DNA of 15,037 bases from JAPLGD01 sp041302745 (GTDB lineage Bacteria > Bipolaricaulota > Bipolaricaulia > UBA7950 > UBA9294), in assembly GCA_041302745.1 (NCBI GenBank), contig JBFYQP010000209.1:1-15037 (forward strand). The letters are read 5' to 3'. The notes beneath the pieces are model-generated. The model searched no databases, was not told the origin of the DNA, and saw only the letters and a program-made list of their open reading frames with translations. How positions within the stretch are numbered: position 1 is the first letter of the stretch; each line of letters starts with the position of its first letter. Shown one piece after another: positions 1-6,870 of this stretch. Both the position numbers and the translations under genes were made by a program.

Positions 1-1083
1 GGTCTCGGGATCATGGGAACAGGCGGCGGAGGCGACCCGCACGCGTGGGGGGGGAGCCTCGTCAAGGCCGACCTCGACCGGAAGCGCGTCTATCAGCTGA
101 TCGACCCGGAGGAGGTCCCCGACGATGCCCTCATCGTCAGCGGAGGATACCTCGGCTCGGTCGCCGAGGACCGGGCGCTCGACCGCGTCGTCGACGAGTG
201 GGAAACGAAGTTCGAACTGGAGAGGGCGATCCGGGAGATGGAGACACTGCTCGGCCGGCGCGTCGACTACCTCGTGCCGTTCGAGGTGGGCGGGGGAAAC
301 ACCCCGGTCATCCTGTCGGCCGGAGCGCGGCTCGGCATCCCCGTCGTCGACGGCGACGCCGTCGGGCGGTCCGCGCCCGAGACCCACATGACGAGCTTCA
401 TCGGACACGGGATCTCCCTCTGTCCCATGCCGCTCGTCGACGCGATGGGAACGGTCGTCATCGTGAAGGAGAGCGAGAGCATCTTCCTTCCGGATGAGAT
501 CGGGCGGTTTCTCGTATCGACGCGCCGCGGACTGATGGCCAACTCCCACTACCCGATGAGCGGCGCGGATCTAAAGCGCTGCGTGATTCCGAACATGATC
601 ACGAAGTCGATCGAACTCGGCCGCTTCATGGAGAAGCTGACTGGGGAACCGGATGCGAAGCTGGCCGAGTTGGCACGATTCGTGAAGGGATTCGAGTTGC
701 TCTGGGGCAGTGTGACGGACGTGAAGGGTGAGAACTCCGGCGGGTTCTACCATGCCCGCGTGAGGGTCGAGGGACTCGGGAAACACCAAGGCGAGTCGGT
801 CGAGTTGACGATCAAGAACGAGGCGATGCTCGCCCGCCTGAACGGAAGGCCCGCAGTAGTCTTCCCCGACCCCATCTACCTTGTCGACCCGAAGACGAAC
901 CAGGGCGTTCTCACGCCGGACCTGAAGAAAGGCCGGGAGCTGATGATCGTCGGGGTGCCAAGCCATCCTCGCCTCCGCGCAGCGATCCGCACGGAGATCG
1001 GAGCGCAGGCCTTCTCATCGGAGCGGTACGGAGAGAAGGTGGCGTACCAGCCCGTCGAGGACTTGTTGAAGGGGAAGCGATGA
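1..1083 (+). CDS. DUF917 / hydantoinase-like protein, 5' end outside the window
   Basis: This matches the DUF917 family, which is related to hydantoinase/oxoprolinase proteins and includes S-methyl-thiohydantoin desulfurases. Such proteins are thought to act on cyclic amides or amino-acid derivatives; the substrate here is unknown. Visible signatures are the glycine-rich GTGGGGDP near the start, a GGGNTP motif, and a VVDGDAVGRSAPE stretch that matches the family's D-x-D-x-x-G-R-x-x-P-E block. The reading frame is open back to base 1, giving G-L-G-I before the ATG at 13. Family members usually have residues before the GTGGGG motif, and no ribosome site precedes 13, so the true start probably lies upstream and about 15-25 residues are missing. 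The stop overlaps the next gene by 4 nt (ATGA). Family call is firm; function is inferred. Confidence 0.85.
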   Translation, partial: GLGIMGTGGGGDPHAWGGSLVKADLDRKRVYQLIDPEEVPDDALIVSGGYLGSVAEDRALDRVVDEWETKFELERAIREMETLLGRRVDYLVPFEVGGGNTPVILSAGARLGIPVVDGDAVGRSAPETHMTSFIGHGISLCPMPLVDAMGTVVIVKESESIFLPDEIGRFLVSTRRGLMANSHYPMSGADLKRCVIPNMITKSIELGRFMEKLTGEPDAKLAELARFVKGFELLWGSVTDVKGENSGGFYHARVRVEGLGKHQGESVELTIKNEAMLARLNGRPAVVFPDPIYLVDPKTNQGVLTPDLKKGRELMIVGVPSHPRLRAAIRTEIGAQAFSSERYGEKVAYQPVEDLLKGKR

Positions 1084-1313
1084 CCGGACTGTGCGGGGTG
1101 ACGGGGTGTGCCAACGTCGTCTCGACGAAGTGCCATTGGTGCTCGTTGCCGTTGTGCACGGACCACGTCGTGACGGTGTCGACGGAGGAGGGCGAGGTCG
1201 CGTGCTGTCGGGGCTGCGCTACGTACCTGAAGGCGAAGTCGGCAGCGGGCGGGACAGGGAAGACGGGAGGTGAGCATGGCGGCGGATCAGCAAAGCATGA
1301 CGCTCAGCGTTGA
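1080..1313 (+). CDS. small Cys-rich zinc-finger-like protein
   Basis: This is a predicted 77-residue protein. Cysteines lie at 5, 10, 18, 21, 26, 42, 43 and 46 with His29, giving C-x4-C-x7-C-x2-C-x4-C-x2-H and then CC-x2-C. The spacing resembles B-box/AN1-type zinc-binding folds, so it probably binds one or two zinc ions. The C-terminal 20-25 residues are Gly/Lys-rich and look disordered. It starts in an ATGA overlap with the DUF917 gene behind a purine-rich GAAGGGGAAG, and its end overlaps the following ferredoxin gene by 38 nt. That deep overlap is unusual, but the ordered Cys pattern over the first 46 codons argues for a real gene. Being next to the AOR module it could be an assembly or scaffold factor, which is only a guess. 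I do not recognise a named family. Confidence 0.6.
   Translation: MTGLCGVTGCANVVSTKCHWCSLPLCTDHVVTVSTEEGEVACCRGCATYLKAKSAAGGTGKTGGEHGGGSAKHDAQR
1265..1270 (+). promoter_or_regulatory. ribosome binding site deciding the ferredoxin start
   Basis: GGGAGG ends 5 nt before ATG 1276. A GTG at 1270 is in frame but overlaps this site and would have no site of its own, so ATG 1276 is preferred. Confidence 0.6.
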
Positions 1314-1776
1314 CTCGAGCCGTTGCTCGGGCTGCCTCACGTGCGCCCTCGTCTGCTCGTTCGTTCACGACGGCGCCTTCAGCTACGAGCGGTCGCGAAT
1401 CCGCGTGTGGCGAGACGACAACCGCGGGATCTTCGTGCCGATTGCGTGCGAGCAGTGCGAGGATGCGCCGTGCGTGACGGTCTGCCCCACCGGCGCCCTG
1501 GGGCGCGACGGTCAGGGAATTGTGGTCCGCAACGCGGTCCGCTGCATCGGGTGCAACGAGTGCGTGAATGTGTGCCCCATGGGTGCGATCAGCTTCGGCC
1601 CCGCCGGCTGGATGAAGTGCGACCGCTGTGCGAGCCTGGGAACGTCGCCCTACTGCGCGGAGTACTGCACGGCAGGTGCGCTCCGATGGATTCCGGCGCG
1701 GCTCGCGGCCCGCGAGAAGACCCACGCGGCGGCCGCCCGCTGGGCGGAGTCGAAGCCGGCCGGAAAGGGAGCGTGA
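1276..1776 (+). CDS. four-cluster 4Fe-4S ferredoxin, AOR electron-transfer subunit
   Basis: This is a 166-residue polyferredoxin of the HycB/CooF/DmsB-like type. It has sixteen cysteines in four groups: C17/20/23/27, C58/61/66/70, C90/93/96/100 and C115/118/127/131, enough for four [4Fe-4S] clusters. Two groups end in the classic C-P pair (VCPTGA, VCPMGA). There is no signal peptide or Tat motif, so it should be cytoplasmic. It sits 4 nt before the AOR gene, the arrangement seen for AorA-type subunits that take electrons from the tungstopterin enzyme and pass them on. Here the likely onward partner is the hydrogenase-like pair encoded downstream. The class is certain; the exact partner is inferred from gene order. 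Confidence 0.9.
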   Translation: MAADQQSMTLSVDSSRCSGCLTCALVCSFVHDGAFSYERSRIRVWRDDNRGIFVPIACEQCEDAPCVTVCPTGALGRDGQGIVVRNAVRCIGCNECVNVCPMGAISFGPAGWMKCDRCASLGTSPYCAEYCTAGALRWIPARLAAREKTHAAAARWAESKPAGKGA

Positions 1777-1780
1777 CGCC

Positions 1781-3679
1781 ATGCTAGGGACGATGCTGTT
1801 CGTCAACCTCACGGACGGGTCGATCGAGCGCCGCCCGGTGGGTCGGGGTCTGCTCCGCGACTACTTGGGAGGGCGCGGGATCAACGCGCGACTCCTCTGG
1901 GACCTGAGCCGGAAGGGAATGGACCCCCTGAGCCCCGAGGCGCCTCTTCTCTTCGGCACCGGAACCCTCGCCGGCACGTTCGCCCCGAACTCCGGTCGAA
2001 TGACGGTCACCTGCAAGTCGCCGGCCACCGGCCTCTACCTGAAGACGAACGTCGGGTCTCACGCGGCTCCGGAGCTGCGGTTCGCCGGGTACGACTACCT
2101 CATTTTCCAGGGGAAGGCGCCGCACCCGGTCTACCTTTGGATCGATGACGGCGAGGTCTCGTTGCGCGACGCACGCGGCCTGTGGGGACTGGACACACGG
2201 ACGGCGGACCGCCGGATCAAGGAGGAGCTCGGCGACGATCAGATCCGGACCGTGCTCATCGGACCGGCGGGCGAGAACCTCGTGGTCTTCGCCAGCATCA
2301 TGGCGTCGATCTACCGTGCGGCCGGTCGCGGCGGCTCCGGCGCTGTCATGGGGTCGAAAAACCTGAAAGGGATCGCCGTGCGGGGCACCGGGGACGTGAC
2401 CGTGGCGGATCCCGAAGGGTTCATGAACGTCGCGCTCGCGGCGCGGCGAGCGATCCGCGAGGACGAGTACTGCTGGACACGCTCGTTCGAGTTCGGGACA
2501 GCCCAAGGAATCATCGGAGGGAACGAGGCGGGCACCCTCCCGCACCGGAACTTCCAGGACGGGCACATCGCCGACGGGTACAAGCTGTCGGGCGAGTACG
2601 TGTCGGAGAAGTTCGCGCATCCCGAGGCCTGCTCTTCGTGTGTCCTCCACTGCGGACGGTTCTCTCGCGTCAAGTCAGGCCCGTATGCCGGCACGTTCAC
2701 GGCAGGACCCGAGTACGAGACTCTCGCGTCCCTCGGTTCGAAGTGCGGGACGACGGACACCGCCGCGGTCATCAAGGCGGGCGAGCTGTGCAACATCCTG
2801 GGCATGGACACGATCTCGGCCGGGTCCCTCATCTCCTTTGCCATGGAGTGCTACGAGCGCGGTGTTCTCACCGCGAAGACCACGGATGGGCTCGACCTCT
2901 CGTGGGGCAACACCGAGGCGATGATGATCCTGCTTGAGAAGATGGCCCGGCGGGAGGGACTTGGGGATCTCCTTGCGAACGGAAGCCGCGCCGCGGCCAA
3001 GACCCTGGGGCACGGGTCGGAGGCGTGGGCCATCCAGGCCAAGGGCTTGGAGCAGTCGATGGTCGACGTGCGGGGGACGATGTCGTACGCCCTCGCTTTC
3101 GCCCTGAATCCGCGGGGCCCCGATCACCTAACGACCGAGTGCCTCGCCGAGTTTGGGTACACCCCGGAGGTGAAGCGACTGGCGGAGGAGATCACGGGGA
3201 CGCCGAAGGCGACGGATTCCATCTCGCCCGAGGGGAAGCCGCGGATGGTCGCGTGGCACGAGGAGATCTACGCCGTGACCGACTGCCTGGGCATCTGCGT
3301 GTTCACGGACACGTGGTCCTACACCCGCATCAACTTCGAGAACATGGCCGCGATGTTCACGGCCGCCACGGGGATCCCACTCTCTGCGGACGAGGCGCGC
3401 CGGATCGGCGAGCGGATCATCACGTTGGAGCGGGCGTTCAACCTGCGCGAGGGACTGACGCGCGAGGAACTGGACGTCCTCCCCCGCCGAATGGTGTCGG
3501 AAGGGTCACCGACCCTCCGCAACGGCGAGCGAACCCTCACCCCGGAGAAGCTGGACGGTATGCTGCGGGAGTACTACGCCCTGCGAAAGTGGGACCCGAA
3601 GACGGGAATTCCCCGTCGGGAAACGCTCGAGCGGCTGGGGCTGGACTCGACGGTCAAGGACGCGATCGGAGCCCGATGA
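1781..3679 (+). CDS. aor: aldehyde ferredoxin oxidoreductase (tungstopterin enzyme)
   Basis: This 632-residue protein is full length for the AOR family, cytoplasmic enzymes that oxidise aldehydes to carboxylic acids and reduce ferredoxin using a tungsten (or molybdenum) bis-pterin and one [4Fe-4S] cluster. The N-terminus MLGTMLFVNLTDGSIE matches the family start, which supports ATG 1781 over an in-frame ATG at 1793. AGRGGSGAVMGSKNLKG (181-197) is the first pterin-binding signature. Cluster ligands are C284-x2-C287-x3-C291 with a distant fourth Cys in DCLGIC, probably C506. GPEYET (309-314) and NPRGPDH (443-449) carry Glu and His candidates for the active site, and GMDTIS (341-346) is a second conserved block. 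The stop overlaps the MoaD-like gene by 4 nt. The substrate cannot be read from sequence; aliphatic aldehydes, glyceraldehyde or glyceraldehyde 3-phosphate are all possible. Confidence 0.95.
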   Translation: MLGTMLFVNLTDGSIERRPVGRGLLRDYLGGRGINARLLWDLSRKGMDPLSPEAPLLFGTGTLAGTFAPNSGRMTVTCKSPATGLYLKTNVGSHAAPELRFAGYDYLIFQGKAPHPVYLWIDDGEVSLRDARGLWGLDTRTADRRIKEELGDDQIRTVLIGPAGENLVVFASIMASIYRAAGRGGSGAVMGSKNLKGIAVRGTGDVTVADPEGFMNVALAARRAIREDEYCWTRSFEFGTAQGIIGGNEAGTLPHRNFQDGHIADGYKLSGEYVSEKFAHPEACSSCVLHCGRFSRVKSGPYAGTFTAGPEYETLASLGSKCGTTDTAAVIKAGELCNILGMDTISAGSLISFAMECYERGVLTAKTTDGLDLSWGNTEAMMILLEKMARREGLGDLLANGSRAAAKTLGHGSEAWAIQAKGLEQSMVDVRGTMSYALAFALNPRGPDHLTTECLAEFGYTPEVKRLAEEITGTPKATDSISPEGKPRMVAWHEEIYAVTDCLGICVFTDTWSYTRINFENMAAMFTAATGIPLSADEARRIGERIITLERAFNLREGLTREELDVLPRRMVSEGSPTLRNGERTLTPEKLDGMLREYYALRKWDPKTGIPRRETLERLGLDSTVKDAIGAR

Positions 3680-3966
3680 GAGTCCACGTGCGGCTGATGG
3701 TGACTCGGGAGCAGATCGTCCGGGGACGGACGTTCGACCTCGACGTAGGGGCCTCGGCCACCGTCACGGACGTCCTGCGCGAACTGGTCGTGCGCGAGCG
3801 GGACGTGATCGGTCCTGTCTTGGTTCCGGGCCCGGGTCTCTCTGTGCGTCCGGGTCTGGCTCTGCTGAAGAACGGAGTCAACGTGCTGCACTCCCCGGAG
3901 GGGCTAGAGACCCGCTTGTCCGAGGGAGACAACCTTTCGTTCATCCACGGGATCAGCGGTGGGTGA
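3676..3966 (+). CDS. MoaD/ThiS-family sulfur carrier
   Basis: This 96-residue protein looks like a ubiquitin-fold sulfur carrier. The N-terminus forms a beta strand (VHVRLMV), the C-terminal half carries the usual loop (VNVLHSPEGLETRLSEGD), and the chain ends in exactly Gly-Gly, where the thiocarboxylate forms. MoaD donates the dithiolene sulfurs of molybdopterin, and AOR needs two such pterins per tungsten. Its position directly after AOR, overlapping it by 4 nt, suggests a dedicated carrier for AOR cofactor assembly. No MoaE, MoaA, MoeA or MoeB homologue is in the window, so the rest of the pathway must be elsewhere. A ThiS-like role is possible but context argues against it. Confidence 0.85.
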   Translation: MRVHVRLMVTREQIVRGRTFDLDVGASATVTDVLRELVVRERDVIGPVLVPGPGLSVRPGLALLKNGVNVLHSPEGLETRLSEGDNLSFIHGISGG

Positions 3967-3974
3967 GGCGATGC

Positions 3975-3979
3975 GGAGG
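3975..3979 (+). promoter_or_regulatory. ribosome binding site supporting a GTG start
   Basis: GGAGG lies 8 nt before GTG 3988. It supports this start for the hydrogenase-like small subunit; the nearby ATG at 3971 is in another frame. Confidence 0.6.
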
Positions 3980-3987
3980 CGGCGACG

Positions 3988-4356
3988 GTGAATGTGAGGG
4001 TGGTGAACCTGGGATCCTGCAACGGCTGCGAACTCGAGCTGCTGGACCTTCTTCACCTCGAGCCCGGACTGCGTCTGTGCGACCGCGACGATGAGGCGGA
4101 GGTTGTCCTCGTGACGGGCGTGCTGACGGAGGCCAATCGTGCCCGCGCCGAGCGCGTGAAGCTGCGCCCCGGCGTGCCGGTCCTGCGGATCGGATCGTGC
4201 GGAATCTCGCAGGGCTTGTTCCTGCCGCCGGATGGCGCCCTCGACCGCGTGCCGGATCTCGGCCGAAGTGCCGCGCGCGTCGTCGTCGGGTGCCCGCCGG
4301 CTTCCTCGGAGATCGCCGCGGCGCTTCGGAGCCTTTGCGGAGGGGGCGCCGAATGA
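3988..4356 (+). CDS. NuoB/EchC-like [NiFe]-hydrogenase small subunit
   Basis: This 122-residue protein belongs to the NADH dehydrogenase 20 kDa (NuoB) / group 4 hydrogenase small-subunit family, which holds the [4Fe-4S] cluster next to the catalytic site of the large subunit. All four expected ligands are visible: C11 and C14 in GSCNGCELE, C71 in RIGSCG, and C102 in VGCPP. It is shorter than typical NuoB, EchC or CooL proteins (around 140-180 residues), with the loss mainly at the C-terminus. It has no signal peptide or membrane segment. It overlaps the large-subunit gene by 4 nt, which supports a stable 1:1 pair. The family call is strong; whether it works in a hydrogenase or another oxidoreductase depends on the partner. 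Confidence 0.88.
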   Translation: MNVRVVNLGSCNGCELELLDLLHLEPGLRLCDRDDEAEVVLVTGVLTEANRARAERVKLRPGVPVLRIGSCGISQGLFLPPDGALDRVPDLGRSAARVVVGCPPASSEIAAALRSLCGGGAE

Positions 4357-5435
4357 GCCCACGTGAGGTGACCCTGCGCTTCGAAGTGCCGGAGGTGTAC
4401 CGCCTCGTCGTGCAGGCAGACGGCGACGGGGTCATCCGCGAGGCGCGCGTCGTAGGGGAGTTCGTGTCGCGGCAGATCGGAACCCTCGTGAAGACGCATT
4501 ACGCCGATCCCCACAAAGCCATCTACGTCGTCGAGCGGCTCTGCGGCGCCTGCTCCCATGCCCACACCCTGGCGTTCGCCTCGGCCGTCGAGAAGGCGCT
4601 CGGTATTGAGGTCCCGCTGCGCGCTCTGGCGATCCGCACCCTGGGAGCGGAGCTCGAACGAATACAGAGCCACGCGTTCAGCTTGAGCGAGATCGCGACG
4701 GCGGCAGGCTGCCACGAACTGGAGCGGTCGCTGTGGGGCGTGTGGCAGGGAGTCACGGCGATCCTGGTTGAGGTGAGCGAAAGCCGAGTCCACTACGGCC
4801 TGAACGGCATCGGGGGACTGACGCGTGACGTCCCGCCTGCCGCGCTCCGCAAGGCAAGAACGATGCTTGCCACGCTTCAGGCATCGATTCAGGCCCTTCG
4901 CGGTGAGTTCGACCGGACGCTCGGGGAGCGCCTGGCGGGCCTCGGCGTGTGGTCGTCGCAAGGCGAGGAGTTGCCCGGGACCGGGCCCAACCAGCGAGCC
5001 TCCGGCTCGCGTCGTGACGTACGAAAGGATCGGCCCTACCTCCTGTACGCGGAGTTGCCCTTCGATGTGCCGGCCCGCGAGGAGGGGGACAGCCTCGCGC
5101 GGGTGTCCGTACGGCTCGAGGAACTGCTCCAGTCGTGCACGATGGCGGAGGAGATCCTCAAGTCCATCCCGGCGGGCGCGATTCAAGCGGAGAACGTTGA
5201 CGCGGCGCCTGGCGCGACCCTTACGGCCGCGATGAGCGTGGAGGCGCCACGAGGCGAGGACCGCCACACCGTCGCACTCTCGCGGGAAGGCGAGATCAGA
5301 GCGTTCACGATCCGGGTCCCGACCGAGGACAGCATCGTGGGCGTAGCGGCGGCCCTCGTCGGCGTCCCCGAGGCCGACGCGCGGCTCGTCGTCTCGTCGT
5401 TCGACCTGTGCATGAGTTGCTTCGGAGGAACGTGA
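4353..5435 (+). CDS. group 4-like [NiFe]-hydrogenase large subunit (NuoD/EchE family)
   Basis: This 360-residue protein is a NuoD/hydrogenase large-subunit homologue. ERLCGACSHAH (61-71) gives the N-terminal R-x-C-G-x-C-x3-H motif (C64, C67), and DLCMSC (351-356) gives the C-terminal CxxC (C353, C356). These four cysteines bind Ni and Fe in hydrogenases and are lost in true complex I NuoD, so a metal site is plausible. EAPRGE and a DVR-x3-PY segment are further group 4 signatures. Differences from typical members are that the N-terminal GPxHP block is missing, the usual Asp-Pro-Cys is Asp-Leu-Cys, and only four residues follow the last Cys, so no cleavable maturation tail is seen. The start is set by the ATGA overlap with the small subunit and GGAGGGG 7 nt upstream. 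It is probably the terminal electron-accepting site for the AOR module. Confidence 0.85.
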   Translation: MSPREVTLRFEVPEVYRLVVQADGDGVIREARVVGEFVSRQIGTLVKTHYADPHKAIYVVERLCGACSHAHTLAFASAVEKALGIEVPLRALAIRTLGAELERIQSHAFSLSEIATAAGCHELERSLWGVWQGVTAILVEVSESRVHYGLNGIGGLTRDVPPAALRKARTMLATLQASIQALRGEFDRTLGERLAGLGVWSSQGEELPGTGPNQRASGSRRDVRKDRPYLLYAELPFDVPAREEGDSLARVSVRLEELLQSCTMAEEILKSIPAGAIQAENVDAAPGATLTAAMSVEAPRGEDRHTVALSREGEIRAFTIRVPTEDSIVGVAAALVGVPEADARLVVSSFDLCMSCFGGT

Positions 5436-5857
5436 GCACGCAGGGAGTGACGATCGACCAGAAGCTCTGCGACGGGTGCTGGGCCTGCATCCGGAGCTGC
5501 CCGTCGGCGGCTCTGGAGGCGCGCAGCGCCGGGCGGGCGGCGGAGATCACGTGGAATGCCGGACGGTGTCTCTTCTGTCGTCGGTGTGAGGCGGTCTGCC
5601 CGAAGGAGGCGGCCGGCCGCGCGCCGCTCGAGGGGGGGGAGGCGGGTGCGCCGGCCGAGCCCCGTGTCCTCGTGCGGCTGTCGGCGTGGGTGTGCCCGCA
5701 ATGCGGCGCACGGTTCGGCGCAGGCCCGCGACGGTTGTACGAAGGGATCGCCGCCGAGGCGGCCGAAGGCGGACGGCTTCTTCTTTGCCCGCGCTGTCGC
5801 CAGCGAGAGACGTTCCGAGCGGAGATGGTCGGGAAGGGAGAAGGAGACCGATGCTGA
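5432..5857 (+). CDS. 2x[4Fe-4S] ferredoxin with C-terminal zinc ribbon
   Basis: This 141-residue protein is read from GTG 5432, which overlaps the large-subunit stop (GTGA) and follows GGAGGAA. Two ferredoxin motifs, C13/16/19/C23-P and C46/49/52/C56-P, predict two [4Fe-4S] clusters like those of NuoI/EchF subunits. After an Ala/Gly/Pro-rich linker come two CxxC knuckles, CPQC (88-91) and CPRC (119-122), forming a probable zinc ribbon or rubredoxin-like site. That tail is not part of ordinary NuoI/EchF proteins. The chain ends in Cys141. A run of eight G at 5632-5639 lies in the linker, but the frame is maintained through it. It is likely the relay between the AOR ferredoxin and the hydrogenase-like pair. 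An in-frame GTG at 5408 is a less likely start because it lies inside the previous gene. Confidence 0.82.
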   Translation: MSTQGVTIDQKLCDGCWACIRSCPSAALEARSAGRAAEITWNAGRCLFCRRCEAVCPKEAAGRAPLEGGEAGAPAEPRVLVRLSAWVCPQCGARFGAGPRRLYEGIAAEAAEGGRLLLCPRCRQRETFRAEMVGKGEGDRC

Positions 5858-6855
5858 AGTACGTGATCAAGAGGCTCTTGTGGATGCCTCTCGTGCTCCT
5901 CCTCGTCGTCACCCTGGTCTTCTTCCTGACTCACATGGTTCCGGGGAGCGCGATCCGCGTCCTGCTCGGCCCGCACGTCGGAGAAGCCCAGCTCCAGAAG
6001 GCGACCGCGGAGTACGGGCTCGACAAACCCTTGCTCACCCAGTATTTCATCTACATGGGGCACCTGCTGCGCGGCGATCTCGGGCGATCGATCGTCACGC
6101 GGCGTCCCGTGGCGACGGAACTCGCGACGTATTTGCCTGCCACCCTCGAGCTGACGTTCTTCAGCCTGGTGCTGATCGTCGTTGTGGGTGTCGTGCTCGG
6201 CGTCGTCGCGGCCGTGCATCGAAACAGCCCGCTCGATATTCTGGCGCGCGGAGTTGCCGTAGGTGGGGTCGCGTTGCCGCAATTCTGGCTCGGCCTGATG
6301 TTCATCCTCCTGTTCTCGTACTACTTACGGTGGTTCCCCATGGGCGGGCGGATGGAGATGACCATTGCGCCGCCCACGCGACTCACGGGCATGTACGTCT
6401 TCGACAGCCTGTTCACCGGGAACTGGGCGGCTCTCTTGGACGCGTTGCACCACCTCGCCCTGCCCGTGCTCGTCATGGCCCTGACGAACCTCTCCACCAC
6501 AACGGCCATGGTGCGTTCCTCCATGCTCCGCACGCTGAACGAGGACTTCACACTGATGGCCAAGGCCTACGGACACCGTCCATTCCGCGTCCACTACATC
6601 TACGCGCTCAAGAACTCCCTCATCTCGGCGGTGTCCGTGATTGGCCTGACGACGGGGTACCTCCTGGGGGGCGACGTCCTGGTGGAGACCGTCTTCGATT
6701 GGCCGGGGATCGGGCTGTACGCTGCGCGATCGATCCTGCACGTTGACTACGCACCCGTCATCGGCGTCGCGCTCGTCATCGCGGCGGTGTACGCCGTCGT
6801 GAACCTGATCACCGATCTGCTGTACGGAGCCCTGGACCCCAGGATCCGCTACTAG
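5851..6855 (+). CDS. peptide/oligopeptide ABC transporter permease, DppB/OppB type
   Basis: This 334-residue integral membrane protein is full length for the family. The N-terminus (LKYVIKRLLWMPLVLLL) starts the first of about six hydrophobic helices, and the C-terminus ends LDPRIRY, both hallmarks of DppB-like permeases. A cytoplasmic EAA-type loop is visible around EDFTLMAKAYGHRP, the contact site for the ATPase. With the DppC-like protein it should form the channel that imports di- or oligopeptides; related systems also carry nickel, glutathione or sugars, so the substrate is open. Nickel import would fit the neighbouring NiFe-type gene, but nothing in the sequence shows it. ATG 5851 follows AAGGAG and overlaps the ferredoxin gene by 7 nt, placing the transporter in the same transcript. 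Confidence 0.93.
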   Translation: MLKYVIKRLLWMPLVLLLVVTLVFFLTHMVPGSAIRVLLGPHVGEAQLQKATAEYGLDKPLLTQYFIYMGHLLRGDLGRSIVTRRPVATELATYLPATLELTFFSLVLIVVVGVVLGVVAAVHRNSPLDILARGVAVGGVALPQFWLGLMFILLFSYYLRWFPMGGRMEMTIAPPTRLTGMYVFDSLFTGNWAALLDALHHLALPVLVMALTNLSTTTAMVRSSMLRTLNEDFTLMAKAYGHRPFRVHYIYALKNSLISAVSVIGLTTGYLLGGDVLVETVFDWPGIGLYAARSILHVDYAPVIGVALVIAAVYAVVNLITDLLYGALDPRIRY

Positions 6856-6870
6856 AGGAGGGGAAGACGA

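Noticed and set aside
47..54. Run of eight G in the DUF917 gene (a second one at 5632-5639) as a frameshift or slippage site
   Set aside because: Both frames read straight through with family-consistent sequence on each side, so there is no evidence of a shift.
4353..5435. Large subunit as a true complex I NuoD
   Set aside because: Complex I NuoD lacks the two CxxC pairs, which are both present here, and no other complex I genes are in the window.
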